From Cyanobacteria bacterium SZAS LIN-3 (GTDB lineage: Bacteria > Cyanobacteriota > Vampirovibrionia > Obscuribacterales > Obscuribacteraceae): 64,000 nucleotides of DNA. Positions within the stretch are counted from its first letter, which is position 1. Each line of letters starts with the position of its first letter. This document shows, in pieces, positions 17,326 through 25,722 of the stretch. Made by a program: the position numbers and the translations under genes. Under the pieces are notes generated by a model. That model had not been told where the DNA came from. It ran no database searches and was given only the letters and a program-made list of their open reading frames with translations. The stretch covers positions 36,579 through 100,578 of the forward strand of contig JAFEAV010000013.1 in the NCBI GenBank assembly GCA_018266215.1, written 5' to 3'.

Positions 17326-17954
17326 GTAGCGAAAAAAAGAAAAAGTCCTCCGGTATCGGTCGCCTGGCTATTGGTGCATTGCTGCTGGCCCTGGCTGCAT
17401 GGATTTACTGGTCTCCTTATGAAACCTTGCATGAGATCCGCCGCGACCTGCACGAGGGTCAGACCGACAAGCTGGATCAAATGATTGACTATACCGCGGT
17501 GCGCGAAGGTCTCAAGCGCGACTTCCGAAGCCTGGCCATCGGCGAAGTCGAAGAAGGCGCATCGATAAAGAATAAGCTCCTGGGGGTGCTTGGCCTGGCT
17601 CTGGGCGAGCATCTTGTCGATCCGGTCGTCGATTATGTCGTCTCACCTTCCGGCTTGCGGGAGGTCGTAAATGGTGTGGTGCCCGTGCTCTCGCATGGGG
17701 GAGACAGTGGAGAGGCAAATCCGGACAGTGGAAATGCGGCACCTTCTGCACAGCATTTTGATCCTGCTGCATCCTCCGACAGGGTCAAATCCACCGACGG
17801 AAAATATATCGACTTCAATTTGTTCGTCTTTACCATTGCCAGCAAGGGCGGCTCTTCGACCGCGCTCACCTTCACCCGCCACGGCCTGATGACCTGGCAG
17901 CTGACGCACATCAGGCTGATGCCGGAACATCAACCCCAGGGCAACGGAAACTGA
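17322..17954 (+). CDS. DUF2939-like membrane-anchored protein
   Basis: A 210-residue protein with a Lys-rich N terminus, one membrane helix (about 14-29) and the conserved W-S-P-Y-E-T-L-H-E-I-R-R start of DUF2939 proteins, followed by the family's D-Y-x-A-V-R-E-G-L-K. The function of that family is unknown. It is coupled by an ATGA overlap to the EEP gene, completing a three-gene unit GntR-EEP-DUF2939. The C terminus is polar. It converges on the dgcA-like gene with nine bases between. Confidence 0.68.
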   Translation: MSSEKKKKSSGIGRLAIGALLLALAAWIYWSPYETLHEIRRDLHEGQTDKLDQMIDYTAVREGLKRDFRSLAIGEVEEGASIKNKLLGVLGLALGEHLVDPVVDYVVSPSGLREVVNGVVPVLSHGGDSGEANPDSGNAAPSAQHFDPAASSDRVKSTDGKYIDFNLFVFTIASKGGSSTALTFTRHGLMTWQLTHIRLMPEHQPQGNGN

Positions 17955-17963
17955 AGCCGGTTT

Positions 17964-19022
17964 TTACTTGCGTTCGATGACGCCCAGACCCGGTCTATCG
18001 GGCAGGCGCATGTAGCCTTCATCGTAGGTGGCGCCATCGTAGGGATCGTCCTTGAGCAGAAGGGCGCCGTCCAGGTCCAGATAGTCGCAGAGGCTCTGCA
18101 GTTGGGCCGCCGCCGTGACGCCGATAGATGATTCGATCATCATGCCGAACATCACTTTCATGTTGTGGGCGCGGGCTGTGGCTATGGCTCTGCGGGCCTC
18201 AAGTATGCCACCACATTTAGCCAGTTTGATTACAACCCCGTCGACGGCTCCGGCCAGGCGTGCTACGTCAAAAGCGCGGCAGGCAGTCTCATCAGCAAAG
18301 ATGGGCAGCGGTGAGCGCTCTTTAACGAAGCGGAAATCTTCAACATGGGAGTTCTTGGGCAGGGGCTGTTCGATAAATTCAACATTGTGCTTGGCCAGAA
18401 ATTCAGCTTTTTTGATCGCCTCTTTGGGAGACCACCCGCCGTTGGCGTCGACGCGGAGAGGCAGGTCCGGTGTGACCTTGCGAATGATTTCAATTATCTG
18501 ATAATCGTAGGTGGTGCCCAATTTTACCTTGAGCATTTTGTAACCGGCTTTGACCGCTTCCTTCGTCTTCTTTTCAATAACCGACAGCTCATCGATGGCG
18601 ATGGTGAAATCAGTCATTGGATATGGCTTGCCAGACAGTCCAAGCATTTTGTAAGTGGGAATATTGGCTACTTTCCCTGCCAGATCGTGCATCGCCATTT
18701 CAATCGCTGACTTGGCGGCATAGTTGCCGGCAATTACTTTATCCATACGCTCGGTCACATCTTCGATAGCGAAAGGATCGCTGCCAAAAATGTCTTTTTC
18801 TTTTTCCTTAAGCAGTGCTAAAACCGACATGACGGTTTCTCTTTTCTCGCTGTGATACGAGGCGGGAGCTGCTTCTCCCAGTCCGATGTGACCTTCGAAG
18901 GAGAGTTTGACCAGTACATTTCTGGTGGCGCTGGAAGTGCCGTAGGAAATGCCGAACGGATGCGCGGTGGTCAGGTCCAGCGGCGCGTAAGTGAAAGAAA
19001 TATTTTTGGTCAAAGTGGTCAC
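17964..19022 (-). CDS. dgcA: Enolase-superfamily N-acetyl-D-Glu racemase / Ala-Glu epimerase
   Basis: A 352-residue member of the muconate-lactonising branch of the enolase superfamily. The capping domain comes first; the barrel carries the catalytic K-x-K in L-K-V-K-L-G, the metal ligands in R-V-D-A-N-G-G-W, E-Q-P-L and D-E-T, and the second catalytic Lys in V-I-K-L-A-K-C-G-G. Such proteins are annotated as L-Ala-D/L-Glu epimerase or as DgcA. The neighbour upstream, a DUF1611 protein of DgcN type, makes the D-glutamate (N-acetyl-D-Glu) assignment more likely. The GTG start lies four bases after the dgcN stop. Confidence 0.8.
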   Translation of the reverse strand: MTTLTKNISFTYAPLDLTTAHPFGISYGTSSATRNVLVKLSFEGHIGLGEAAPASYHSEKRETVMSVLALLKEKEKDIFGSDPFAIEDVTERMDKVIAGNYAAKSAIEMAMHDLAGKVANIPTYKMLGLSGKPYPMTDFTIAIDELSVIEKKTKEAVKAGYKMLKVKLGTTYDYQIIEIIRKVTPDLPLRVDANGGWSPKEAIKKAEFLAKHNVEFIEQPLPKNSHVEDFRFVKERSPLPIFADETACRAFDVARLAGAVDGVVIKLAKCGGILEARRAIATARAHNMKVMFGMMIESSIGVTAAAQLQSLCDYLDLDGALLLKDDPYDGATYDEGYMRLPDRPGLGVIERK

Positions 19023-19026
19023 TGTC

Positions 19027-20100
19027 TTACTCCCTGGTTGCTGTTAGCTGATCTTTTTTCAGAAGTGGTCTGATTGTGTCAAAGAGTACATCGGCGCCGA
19101 ATCTTACCGGGTCAGTCGCCGGCAGTCCCGTGGCCTTTGTGGTTTCTTCAACCGCCCGGAGTGCTTCCTCCTGGTCAAGATCCTGCGTATTGAGGGCGAT
19201 GGCGATGACCCTGGCCGGTCGCAGATATGACGCTACCGACTCATAGGACTGAATCAGTCGGGGCAGTTCGGCCACCGGAAACTCAGTGCTTTTCAGGCAC
19301 TTGCGCGCCGGCCTGTGGCAGAGGATGAGCGCCTGGGGAGCGCTTCCGTGGAGCAGCGCCAGGGTCACGCCGGAAAAGCCCGGATGCGAAATCGAGCCCT
19401 GGCCTTCAACAAGTACCAGTTCCGCTTCTTTGCTTGCTTCCAGCACCATTTGTTCGGTGGCGCCGGCCATAAAATCACCTATCACCCGGTCAATGGCAAT
19501 GCCGCGCCCGGCAATCATGATGCCGGTTTGTCCGGTGGCGACAAACTCCGATTTGACGCCTTTCTTTGTGGCCGATTTCTGGATCTCCAGGGTGGTTGTC
19601 ATTTTGCCGACCGAACAGTCGCTGCCGACGGTGAGGACGACAAGAGCATCGGTCTTGAGGACCCGGCCGTTGCCGACCGGTAAGTTATCCGGTGGACGCC
19701 GGACATCGAAAAGTTTTACCCCGTGCTCGCGGGCCAGGGCGGCTATTTCTTCATCGTCGCTGAGGAAGTCATGTAGTCCGTTGACCACATGCAGTCTGCC
19801 TTTGACGGCCTTGATAATGTCCTCGCGCCAGGCGGTCGGCAATTTGCCGCCCGACCAGGCGGTGCCCAGCAAAAGCGCATCGGGCTTGTGCGTCAGTGCT
19901 TCCTCTATTGAAGCAACAATTGGCGCGGGGCTATCGATGCCGACCACCGCCGAGATTGACTTTCCGGCGGTCCTGGAGTCAATGCAGCAGGCAATGGGGT
20001 TGGGAGCGTAGCGGAGAACGCCTTCGGCGCTCTTTGATGAACCTTTACCAAATTCATCTTGGACGTAAATGGCCAGTCTGGCCGTTTTTGGTAGATACAT
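19027..20100 (-). CDS. dgcN: DUF1611 family protein, DgcN-like N-acetyltransferase
   Basis: A 357-residue cytoplasmic protein with a Rossmann-like N-terminal half and a P-loop-like C-terminal half (T-V-G-S-D-C-S-V-G-K-M-T-T at about 157-169). This layout is that of DUF1611. Members next to DgcA have been described as N-acetyltransferases that acetylate D-glutamate so that the partner racemase can convert it to N-acetyl-L-glutamate. The pair order and four-base spacing fit that unit. It may help recycle D-Glu from peptidoglycan. No ribosome site is obvious before ATG 20100. Confidence 0.75.
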   Translation of the reverse strand: MYLPKTARLAIYVQDEFGKGSSKSAEGVLRYAPNPIACCIDSRTAGKSISAVVGIDSPAPIVASIEEALTHKPDALLLGTAWSGGKLPTAWREDIIKAVKGRLHVVNGLHDFLSDDEEIAALAREHGVKLFDVRRPPDNLPVGNGRVLKTDALVVLTVGSDCSVGKMTTTLEIQKSATKKGVKSEFVATGQTGIMIAGRGIAIDRVIGDFMAGATEQMVLEASKEAELVLVEGQGSISHPGFSGVTLALLHGSAPQALILCHRPARKCLKSTEFPVAELPRLIQSYESVASYLRPARVIAIALNTQDLDQEEALRAVEETTKATGLPATDPVRFGADVLFDTIRPLLKKDQLTATRE

Positions 20101-20220
20101 GAGATATAAAGCACTAAAGAAGGGAAGATTTATGGCCCTCGGGGCTTTAGAATTATAAGGTAATGCGCAGCGGGCAGTTTGCCCGGCAATGTCAAGATTA
20201 GTTGGGAGACCTTTTTTTCG

Positions 20221-21192
20221 ATGGCTTCGGACGATAACGATAAACCAAAGACCGATGAACCCGCCGGTGAATCGAGAGAAGACAGAAACTCTCGCATGAA
20301 TAATGCCAAGGCTTTTTACCGCGCAATGTACGCCGGTGCTGAGCCCGATCCCGAAGAGTTCGGTATCGATATGGGCACACCCAAGGCATCAGCTAATGAC
20401 GCTGCCAGTCAGGCTGCCGTTCTTCATCTGGAAGGTCAGCTGAAAGATATGGAAGCCAAAGCTGCCGAGTGGGAAAATCTCTACAAACGCATGCAGGCTG
20501 ACTTCGATAACTATCGTAAGCGCATGGACCGTGAGCGCGACGAAATGCAGTCCGCCGGCATGCAAAAGGCGCTGGAAGCAATTTTGCCGGCCCTTGATGA
20601 TCTTGATATGGCTCAGTCCAAGTTGACCGAGCAGACCGAAGCGAAAGTGATGCTGCAAAGTTTCAAAATGATTTGCGCTCGCTTCACGCGCTGCCTTGAG
20701 CAGATCGGCATCAAGCAAATGCAAGTAATCGGCGAACCCTTTGATCCGCGCCTGCACGAGCCAATTCAGGAAGTGCATACGGCTGAGTACCCCGAAGGCG
20801 CTGTTGTGCAGCAATTGCGTCCGGGCTACATGTTCGGTGAAAAAGTGCTGCGTCCGACTCTGGTCAACGTCGCTACAGCTCCTCTGGACGGCCCTGGCTA
20901 TCAGGCTCCGGCTGAAGTTGCCGAGGCCGCCGTTGCTCCCGCGGAAGAAGCCGTTACCGTTGAAAGCGCTCCCGCCTCAGAAGCTGCTGCGCCCGACAAT
21001 GGCAGAGCCGACAAAATTGAAGTCAGTGAAGAAGATATCATCGCCGCCGGCAGGGAAGTGGAAGCCCTCCAGCAGGCTCATGTTGTACACGGATCGCCCA
21101 GTGAGTCGGAAACTTCCGATGTCCTGACGCCTGTGGATGACAGCGACAGACTCTCTTCAGAGGAAGCGGTCACCTCCTCAGAGGAAGCCTGA
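20221..21192 (+). CDS. grpE: Nucleotide exchange factor GrpE, extended
   Basis: A 323-residue co-chaperone that releases ADP from DnaK. The long coiled coil (about 65-125) leads to the conserved L-P-A-L-D-D-L-D-M-A and the beta domain P-F-D-P-R-L-H-E-P-I and V-L-R-P-T-L-V-N-V-A. Usual GrpE length is about 170-210 residues; here 70 residues precede the coiled coil and about 110 acidic, Ala/Glu/Ser-rich residues follow the core. ATG 20221 is chosen with GGGAG upstream, over an earlier in-frame start. dnaJ follows after 100 bases; dnaK is not in the window. No CIRCE element was found. Confidence 0.92.
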   Translation: MASDDNDKPKTDEPAGESREDRNSRMNNAKAFYRAMYAGAEPDPEEFGIDMGTPKASANDAASQAAVLHLEGQLKDMEAKAAEWENLYKRMQADFDNYRKRMDRERDEMQSAGMQKALEAILPALDDLDMAQSKLTEQTEAKVMLQSFKMICARFTRCLEQIGIKQMQVIGEPFDPRLHEPIQEVHTAEYPEGAVVQQLRPGYMFGEKVLRPTLVNVATAPLDGPGYQAPAEVAEAAVAPAEEAVTVESAPASEAAAPDNGRADKIEVSEEDIIAAGREVEALQQAHVVHGSPSESETSDVLTPVDDSDRLSSEEAVTSSEEA

Positions 21193-21293
21193 GTCTCGAT
21201 AAGCTGGAGAACCGTGGTGGTAACTCGGTTCTTCAGACAGCAACTTGTCTCTAATTATCGGAAACACAACACTTAAAAAGCTAAGGTGCACCC

Positions 21294-22634
21294 TTGGAAA
21301 CTATGGCAAAACGAGATTACTACGAAGTTTTAGGTCTCAGTCGCGGAGCGACCGGCGACGAAATCAAGAAAAGTTTTCGCAACCGCGCCAGACAACTGCA
21401 TCCGGATAACAAGGAAAGCGGCGATGAAGCTGCGTTTAAGGAGCTGGCTGAAGCTTATGAAGTTTTGTCGGATGAGCAAAAGAAAGCCGCTTATGATCGC
21501 TACGGACATGAGGGCGTAAAGGGCTCGACCCGCGACTTTGATAATGTCGATTTCAGTTCTTTCGCCGGTGTTAATTTCGAAGATATCCTTGAGTCGCTTT
21601 TTGGCGGCGGGGGCCGCGGCTTTGGTGGCTTTGGCGGCGGTGGCGGCAATCCCAATGCGGCCCGCCAGGGCGCGCATCTAAAATACGATCTGGAACTGGA
21701 ATTTCTTGATGCCGTTTTTGGCGTAGAGAAAAAGATTACTGTGCGCAGACTGGAAGATTGCACCGGCTGCGAAGGCAGTGGTGCGGCGCCGGGCAGCGCC
21801 ACAAAGACCTGTGCCACCTGTAATGGCCAGGGGCAGGTACGCCAGGTCGTGAACATGCTATTCATGCAAACGTATCAAGTAATAATTTGCCCTGATTGCA
21901 GCGGCGCCGGTAAGAAAATTGAAAAACCCTGCAAAGACTGCAAGGGCGCGGGTCAAGTCAGAAAGCCCAAAGAACTGGACGTCAAAGTCCCCGCCGGTAT
22001 CGAGAACGGTACTCGTCTGCGTCTGACGCAGGCCGGTGATAAGGGCACCAAGGGCGGCCCTTACGGCGATCTGTTCGTCATCTTGCATGTCAAAGAACAT
22101 CCCACTTTCATTCGCGATGCTCAAACTATTCATATCAAGCAACCGATTGGTTTTGCCATGGCAGCACTCGGCGGTGAGATTCTGGTGCCGACCGTGGAAG
22201 GCAATAAGCCTCTCAAGGTACCGGCCGCAATCCAGTCTGGCAGCCAGCTTGTAATGAAAGGTCTGGGAGTTCCTTATCTCAGCGTCAACAGTCACAAAGG
22301 TTCCCAGCGCGGCGACCAGATTGTGCACGTGATTGTGGAAACTCCTTCCAAGCTCTCGGCTGAAGAGAAGAAACTCTTCGAGCGACTGGCGGAACTGCGC
22401 AACGAGAAGCTCTCGGTGCCGACTGCCAAAGAAAAGGAAAAAGATAAAGAGAAAGATAAAGATAAGGACAGAGACAAGGCATCCGCGGAAGATAAGAAAG
22501 ATCATTCCCATGTCGGCACCGCCAGTAGTGACAAGCACAAAGCTGCCGGCAAGGAAACCAATACTGGTGATTCAATTCTAGATAAGATTGTCGATGTATT
22601 CAGACCAAAAGGCAGTGAGCATACTCCTGACTAA
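21294..22634 (+). CDS. dnaJ: Chaperone DnaJ (Hsp40) with charged tail
   Basis: A 446-residue co-chaperone that stimulates DnaK. The J domain has the HPD triad at about 36-38; a G/F-rich segment (GGGGRGFGGFGGGGG) follows; four zinc-finger repeats are present (C-T-G-C-E-G, C-A-T-C-N-G, C-P-D-C-S-G, C-K-D-C-K-G). The C-terminal substrate domains are complete. The last 75 residues are extra and include a Lys/Asp/Glu repeat run. The TTG at 21294 has AAGGTG five bases ahead; an ATG three codons later is the alternative. The gene overlaps the following propeller gene. Confidence 0.93.
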   Translation: METMAKRDYYEVLGLSRGATGDEIKKSFRNRARQLHPDNKESGDEAAFKELAEAYEVLSDEQKKAAYDRYGHEGVKGSTRDFDNVDFSSFAGVNFEDILESLFGGGGRGFGGFGGGGGNPNAARQGAHLKYDLELEFLDAVFGVEKKITVRRLEDCTGCEGSGAAPGSATKTCATCNGQGQVRQVVNMLFMQTYQVIICPDCSGAGKKIEKPCKDCKGAGQVRKPKELDVKVPAGIENGTRLRLTQAGDKGTKGGPYGDLFVILHVKEHPTFIRDAQTIHIKQPIGFAMAALGGEILVPTVEGNKPLKVPAAIQSGSQLVMKGLGVPYLSVNSHKGSQRGDQIVHVIVETPSKLSAEEKKLFERLAELRNEKLSVPTAKEKEKDKEKDKDKDRDKASAEDKKDHSHVGTASSDKHKAAGKETNTGDSILDKIVDVFRPKGSEHTPD

Positions 22635-24183
22635 AGCTCGATACCAGGACAAAAAGACGCGGGTGGCGGCATTTGCCCTCCCCTCAGTAATCGCTTTTTT
22701 GCTGTCCGTGGCACTGACGGGACCGGCCTATGCCACCAGGCTGCCGGGTGAGTTGGCCTCGGCTATCAAGAGTCTTTTCCCCGAGTGTCGCATCCGTCTC
22801 GACGGGGCAATCGAGACAAAAGAAGGGGACCTTTATCTCCCCATCATCCCGGCCAAGCCTTCTGCCTCCAAGCTCGTGCGTTTGCGGGAATCCCTGCCTG
22901 CTGTGGCTAAAGCCGATAGAAAAACAGACTGGTTCGTTTTTGACAACGGTTATATCTTTGCCCGGGTGATCAAAAAGCTCAATATAAGGACTTTCCCTTC
23001 TCTTTCCGGTTTGCCGGAAAAGACTCATCAGGCCGTTCTCGCCGGGCATATGCCGGTGGACATGATAGTTCCGGACAGCTTTACCCTGCCGGCTTCATTC
23101 AAATCCGTTGTCGGCGATGTCAGCGTCACTTTGATGAAAGAATTGCCCACGGCAACGAGTGCAAAAAAGGATCCGGTCAAAACCGCAGTCAAAGCCAGTC
23201 CTGCTACGCCCAATCTTCCCAGCGGCGGCGAGCCGAAGACTGCTGACACCGATCCTGCGGCGACTCAAGGGGTGAAAACCTCCGGCTTCGGCAGTATTTT
23301 TGTCACGTCCCCGAGCAGCGGCACCATCACTCTGGTTTCCGAACAAACCATGGAAAAGATTGCCGAAGTGCCTACGGAAGGCACGCCCGCCGGTATGGCC
23401 CTGGCCGGTGAGCATCTCTATATTGCCGACCAGAGTAAGAATCGACTGATGATTCTGGATGTGAAAGAACGCAATTTCCTCGGTCAGATAGATCTCCCGG
23501 ATAAAAGTAGACCCAAGTCTGTGGTGGCACTGCCGAACGGCAAGCTGCTCTATGTCTCTGAAAGTGGCCTGGGGCAGGTGGCTGTGGTGGAAGTGGAGAC
23601 TAGCAAGGTATTGCTCACGACTAAAGTCCCACCCGGTCCTTCGCGCATGGCCATCACTCCAAACGGCAATACCGTTCTGGTGCTCAATGTCCCGACCGGT
23701 CAACTGACTTTTATTTCCACGCTCAATCAGAAAGTTCTGGGCACCATTGCCGTTGGCGCCAATCCAACGGGCGTCTGTGTTTCCCCTGACAGTCAAATGG
23801 CCTATGTCACCTGTCGCAGCTCCAACTATGTGGCGATTATCGATATTGCCGAGAAGAAGATGCTGGGCGGCATGAAGACCGGCATTGCGCCGACCGGCCT
23901 GGCTATCGATGCCGAGGGCAAGAAACTCTATGTCGCCCTCGCCAAGGAAAACAAAATCGCGGTGTACGATCTGGTCACGCGCAGTCTGATCAAGGACTAT
24001 GTCTTGCCGTCGGATGTGGATTTCCCTGGCACCATCTGCCTATTGCCCAGTGGCAAAACGCTCGTTGTGTCGAGTGCTTCGACTGAGTCTATCGGCATAT
24101 TCAACGTAGAGAAATGCGAGTTTGAACAGAGGCCGGTAATCGGTCACGGTACTGACGAGACATTTTTCGTACCGGTCAATTAA
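22615..24183 (+). CDS. Secreted YncE-like beta-propeller protein
   Basis: A 522-residue exported protein. The signal peptide ends A-L-T-G-P-A-Y-A at about residue 41. A 160-residue N-terminal domain of unknown type and a Pro/Thr linker precede about six or seven propeller blades of the YVTN/YncE kind (repeated G-x-x-P-x-G-x-x-x-x-x-D-G-x-x-x-Y-V and similar, from about 230 onward). The family binds ligands or DNA in some members; no enzyme motif is seen. GTG 22615, with AAAAGG close by, is taken as the start, inside the dnaJ end; a TTG at 22588 is possible. Confidence 0.72.
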   Translation: MSILLTKARYQDKKTRVAAFALPSVIAFLLSVALTGPAYATRLPGELASAIKSLFPECRIRLDGAIETKEGDLYLPIIPAKPSASKLVRLRESLPAVAKADRKTDWFVFDNGYIFARVIKKLNIRTFPSLSGLPEKTHQAVLAGHMPVDMIVPDSFTLPASFKSVVGDVSVTLMKELPTATSAKKDPVKTAVKASPATPNLPSGGEPKTADTDPAATQGVKTSGFGSIFVTSPSSGTITLVSEQTMEKIAEVPTEGTPAGMALAGEHLYIADQSKNRLMILDVKERNFLGQIDLPDKSRPKSVVALPNGKLLYVSESGLGQVAVVEVETSKVLLTTKVPPGPSRMAITPNGNTVLVLNVPTGQLTFISTLNQKVLGTIAVGANPTGVCVSPDSQMAYVTCRSSNYVAIIDIAEKKMLGGMKTGIAPTGLAIDAEGKKLYVALAKENKIAVYDLVTRSLIKDYVLPSDVDFPGTICLLPSGKTLVVSSASTESIGIFNVEKCEFEQRPVIGHGTDETFFVPVN

Positions 24184-25547
24184 GCTGGCGGATACTGATT
24201 CTGCACTTTATTCAGGAAGCGAGTGATACTGCCCTGGTATAGCAGGTCGACAGTACCAACCGGGCCGTTTCTTTGTTTGGCGATAATAATTTCCGCTTCG
24301 CCGCGCTTTTCACTTTCCGGGTTGTAGTACTCGTCGCGATAAATAAACATAACAAGGTCCGCGTCCTGCTCGATGGAACCAGATTCTCTCAAGTCCGAAA
24401 GCATCGGCCGTTTATTCTGTCTTGCTTCCACTGCGCGGGAAAGCTGCGACAGTGCGATAACCGGAGTGCCCAGTTCGCGGGCCAGTGTCTTCAATCCGCG
24501 GGATATTTCTGATACTTCCTGCACGCGGTTGTCTGTGCCGCCTTTGCGTCCCTGGAGCAGCTGAATGTAGTCGATGATTACCATGCCCAGGCCCTTGGCC
24601 TCGGACTTGAGTCGGCGGCATTTCGCTCTTATTTCCAGCACATTCATCATGGCGGAGTCGTCGATATAGATTGGAGCTTCGCCCAGGCGGCCCATGGCCA
24701 TCGCCAGGTGTGTCCAGTCATTGGTGTGCAGGTGGCCTGTACGCAAACGGTTGGCGTCGATCTTGGCTTCGGCGCAGAGCATTCTCTGTACCAGCGATTC
24801 TTTGGACATTTCCAGACTGAATATAGCTACCGGTACGTTGCCGTCGACGGCTGCTGCCTGAGCCAGATTGAGCACAAAGGCCGTTTTACCCATGGAAGGA
24901 CGAGCGGCGATGATGACCAGATCGTTGGGCTGGAAGCCCGAAGTCATTGCGTCGAGATCGTAAAATCCGGAAGGCACGCCGGAGAGAGCGTCGCGGTTTT
25001 CATAGCGGGCTTCGATGCTCTGGAAGGAGGTTTCCACAATGTGCTTAATATGCGTCAGAGCTTGCATATTCCGCTTTTGTGCCAGGGTGAAAATCAGGTG
25101 CTCAGCTTTATCCAGAGCGACGTCGGCTTCGGTCTCTTCGTAGCAGTTGGCCACGATCTCGGTGCCGGCTTTAATCAAGCTGCGCATCAGCGCTTTTTCC
25201 TGCACCAGTTTGGCGTAGTACTCAAGGTTGGCTGTGGTAGCCACCGAGGTCGAAAGGTCGGTGATATATTGGCGGCCGCCGACCAGCTCCAGTTTGCCCA
25301 GATCCTTAAGGGACTGCGAAACCGTAACGATGTCGATGGGCTCATTCTGGTCATAGAGGTCCAGCATGGCCGCATAAACTATCTGGTGGGCCTTGCGGTA
25401 AAAGAACTCCGGCTCAAGCACGTCAACGATGCGTGATACGCCGTCGCCGCTGACGAGCAGCGCGCCCAGAACGGCTTGCTCCGCCTCCAGGGACTGGGGT
25501 GGGAGTCTTTCAATCTGGCTGTCTTGATAGGATGCGTCGGTAATCAT
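24180..25547 (-). CDS. dnaB: Replicative DNA helicase DnaB
   Basis: A 455-residue hexameric helicase that unwinds DNA at the replication fork. The N-terminal DnaB domain (about 13-115, beginning P-P-Q-S-L-E-A-E-Q-A-V-L-G) is followed by the RecA-like motor with A-R-P-S-M-G-K-T at 215-222, the I-D-Y-I-Q-L-L Walker B strand, and V-I-A-L-S-Q-L-S-R and R-E-S-G-S-I-E-Q-D-A-D. No intein interrupts it. Length matches the family. The stop overlaps that of the convergent propeller gene by four bases. Confidence 0.96.
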   Translation of the reverse strand: MITDASYQDSQIERLPPQSLEAEQAVLGALLVSGDGVSRIVDVLEPEFFYRKAHQIVYAAMLDLYDQNEPIDIVTVSQSLKDLGKLELVGGRQYITDLSTSVATTANLEYYAKLVQEKALMRSLIKAGTEIVANCYEETEADVALDKAEHLIFTLAQKRNMQALTHIKHIVETSFQSIEARYENRDALSGVPSGFYDLDAMTSGFQPNDLVIIAARPSMGKTAFVLNLAQAAAVDGNVPVAIFSLEMSKESLVQRMLCAEAKIDANRLRTGHLHTNDWTHLAMAMGRLGEAPIYIDDSAMMNVLEIRAKCRRLKSEAKGLGMVIIDYIQLLQGRKGGTDNRVQEVSEISRGLKTLARELGTPVIALSQLSRAVEARQNKRPMLSDLRESGSIEQDADLVMFIYRDEYYNPESEKRGEAEIIIAKQRNGPVGTVDLLYQGSITRFLNKVQNQYPPA

Positions 25548-25647
25548 GATGCCTTAGTAAACGGGGCGGTCATGGAAATAGTTCAATGTTTTGCTGATTT
25601 TGTCAGTTTAGCTTGATCCTGACTGACTTAGAAGGCTATTTAGTAAA

Positions 25648-25689
25648 TGTTCGGGGAACCTTTTGCGATTCCCCGAACAGATTTTTTTT
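25648..25689 (+). terminator. Strong stem-loop with T-run between dnaB and acsA
   Basis: An 11-bp perfect stem (TGTTCGGGGAA at 25648-25658 with its complement at 25669-25679), a 10-base loop and eight T's at 25682-25689 read as an intrinsic terminator on the plus strand. Both neighbouring genes are on the minus strand. On that strand the stem is followed only by ATTTACTAAAT, so it would end acsA less well. Confidence 0.7.
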
Positions 25690-25722
25690 ACCTGGATATG
25701 CGATGTATATAGATTGGGCGTA

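Noticed and set aside
20101..20220. CIRCE heat-shock operator before grpE
   Set aside because: No TTAGCACTC-N9-GAGTGCTAA match was found; only an isolated AGCACTAA.
24180..25547. Intein in DnaB
   Set aside because: The helicase motifs follow one another with normal spacing and the length is standard.
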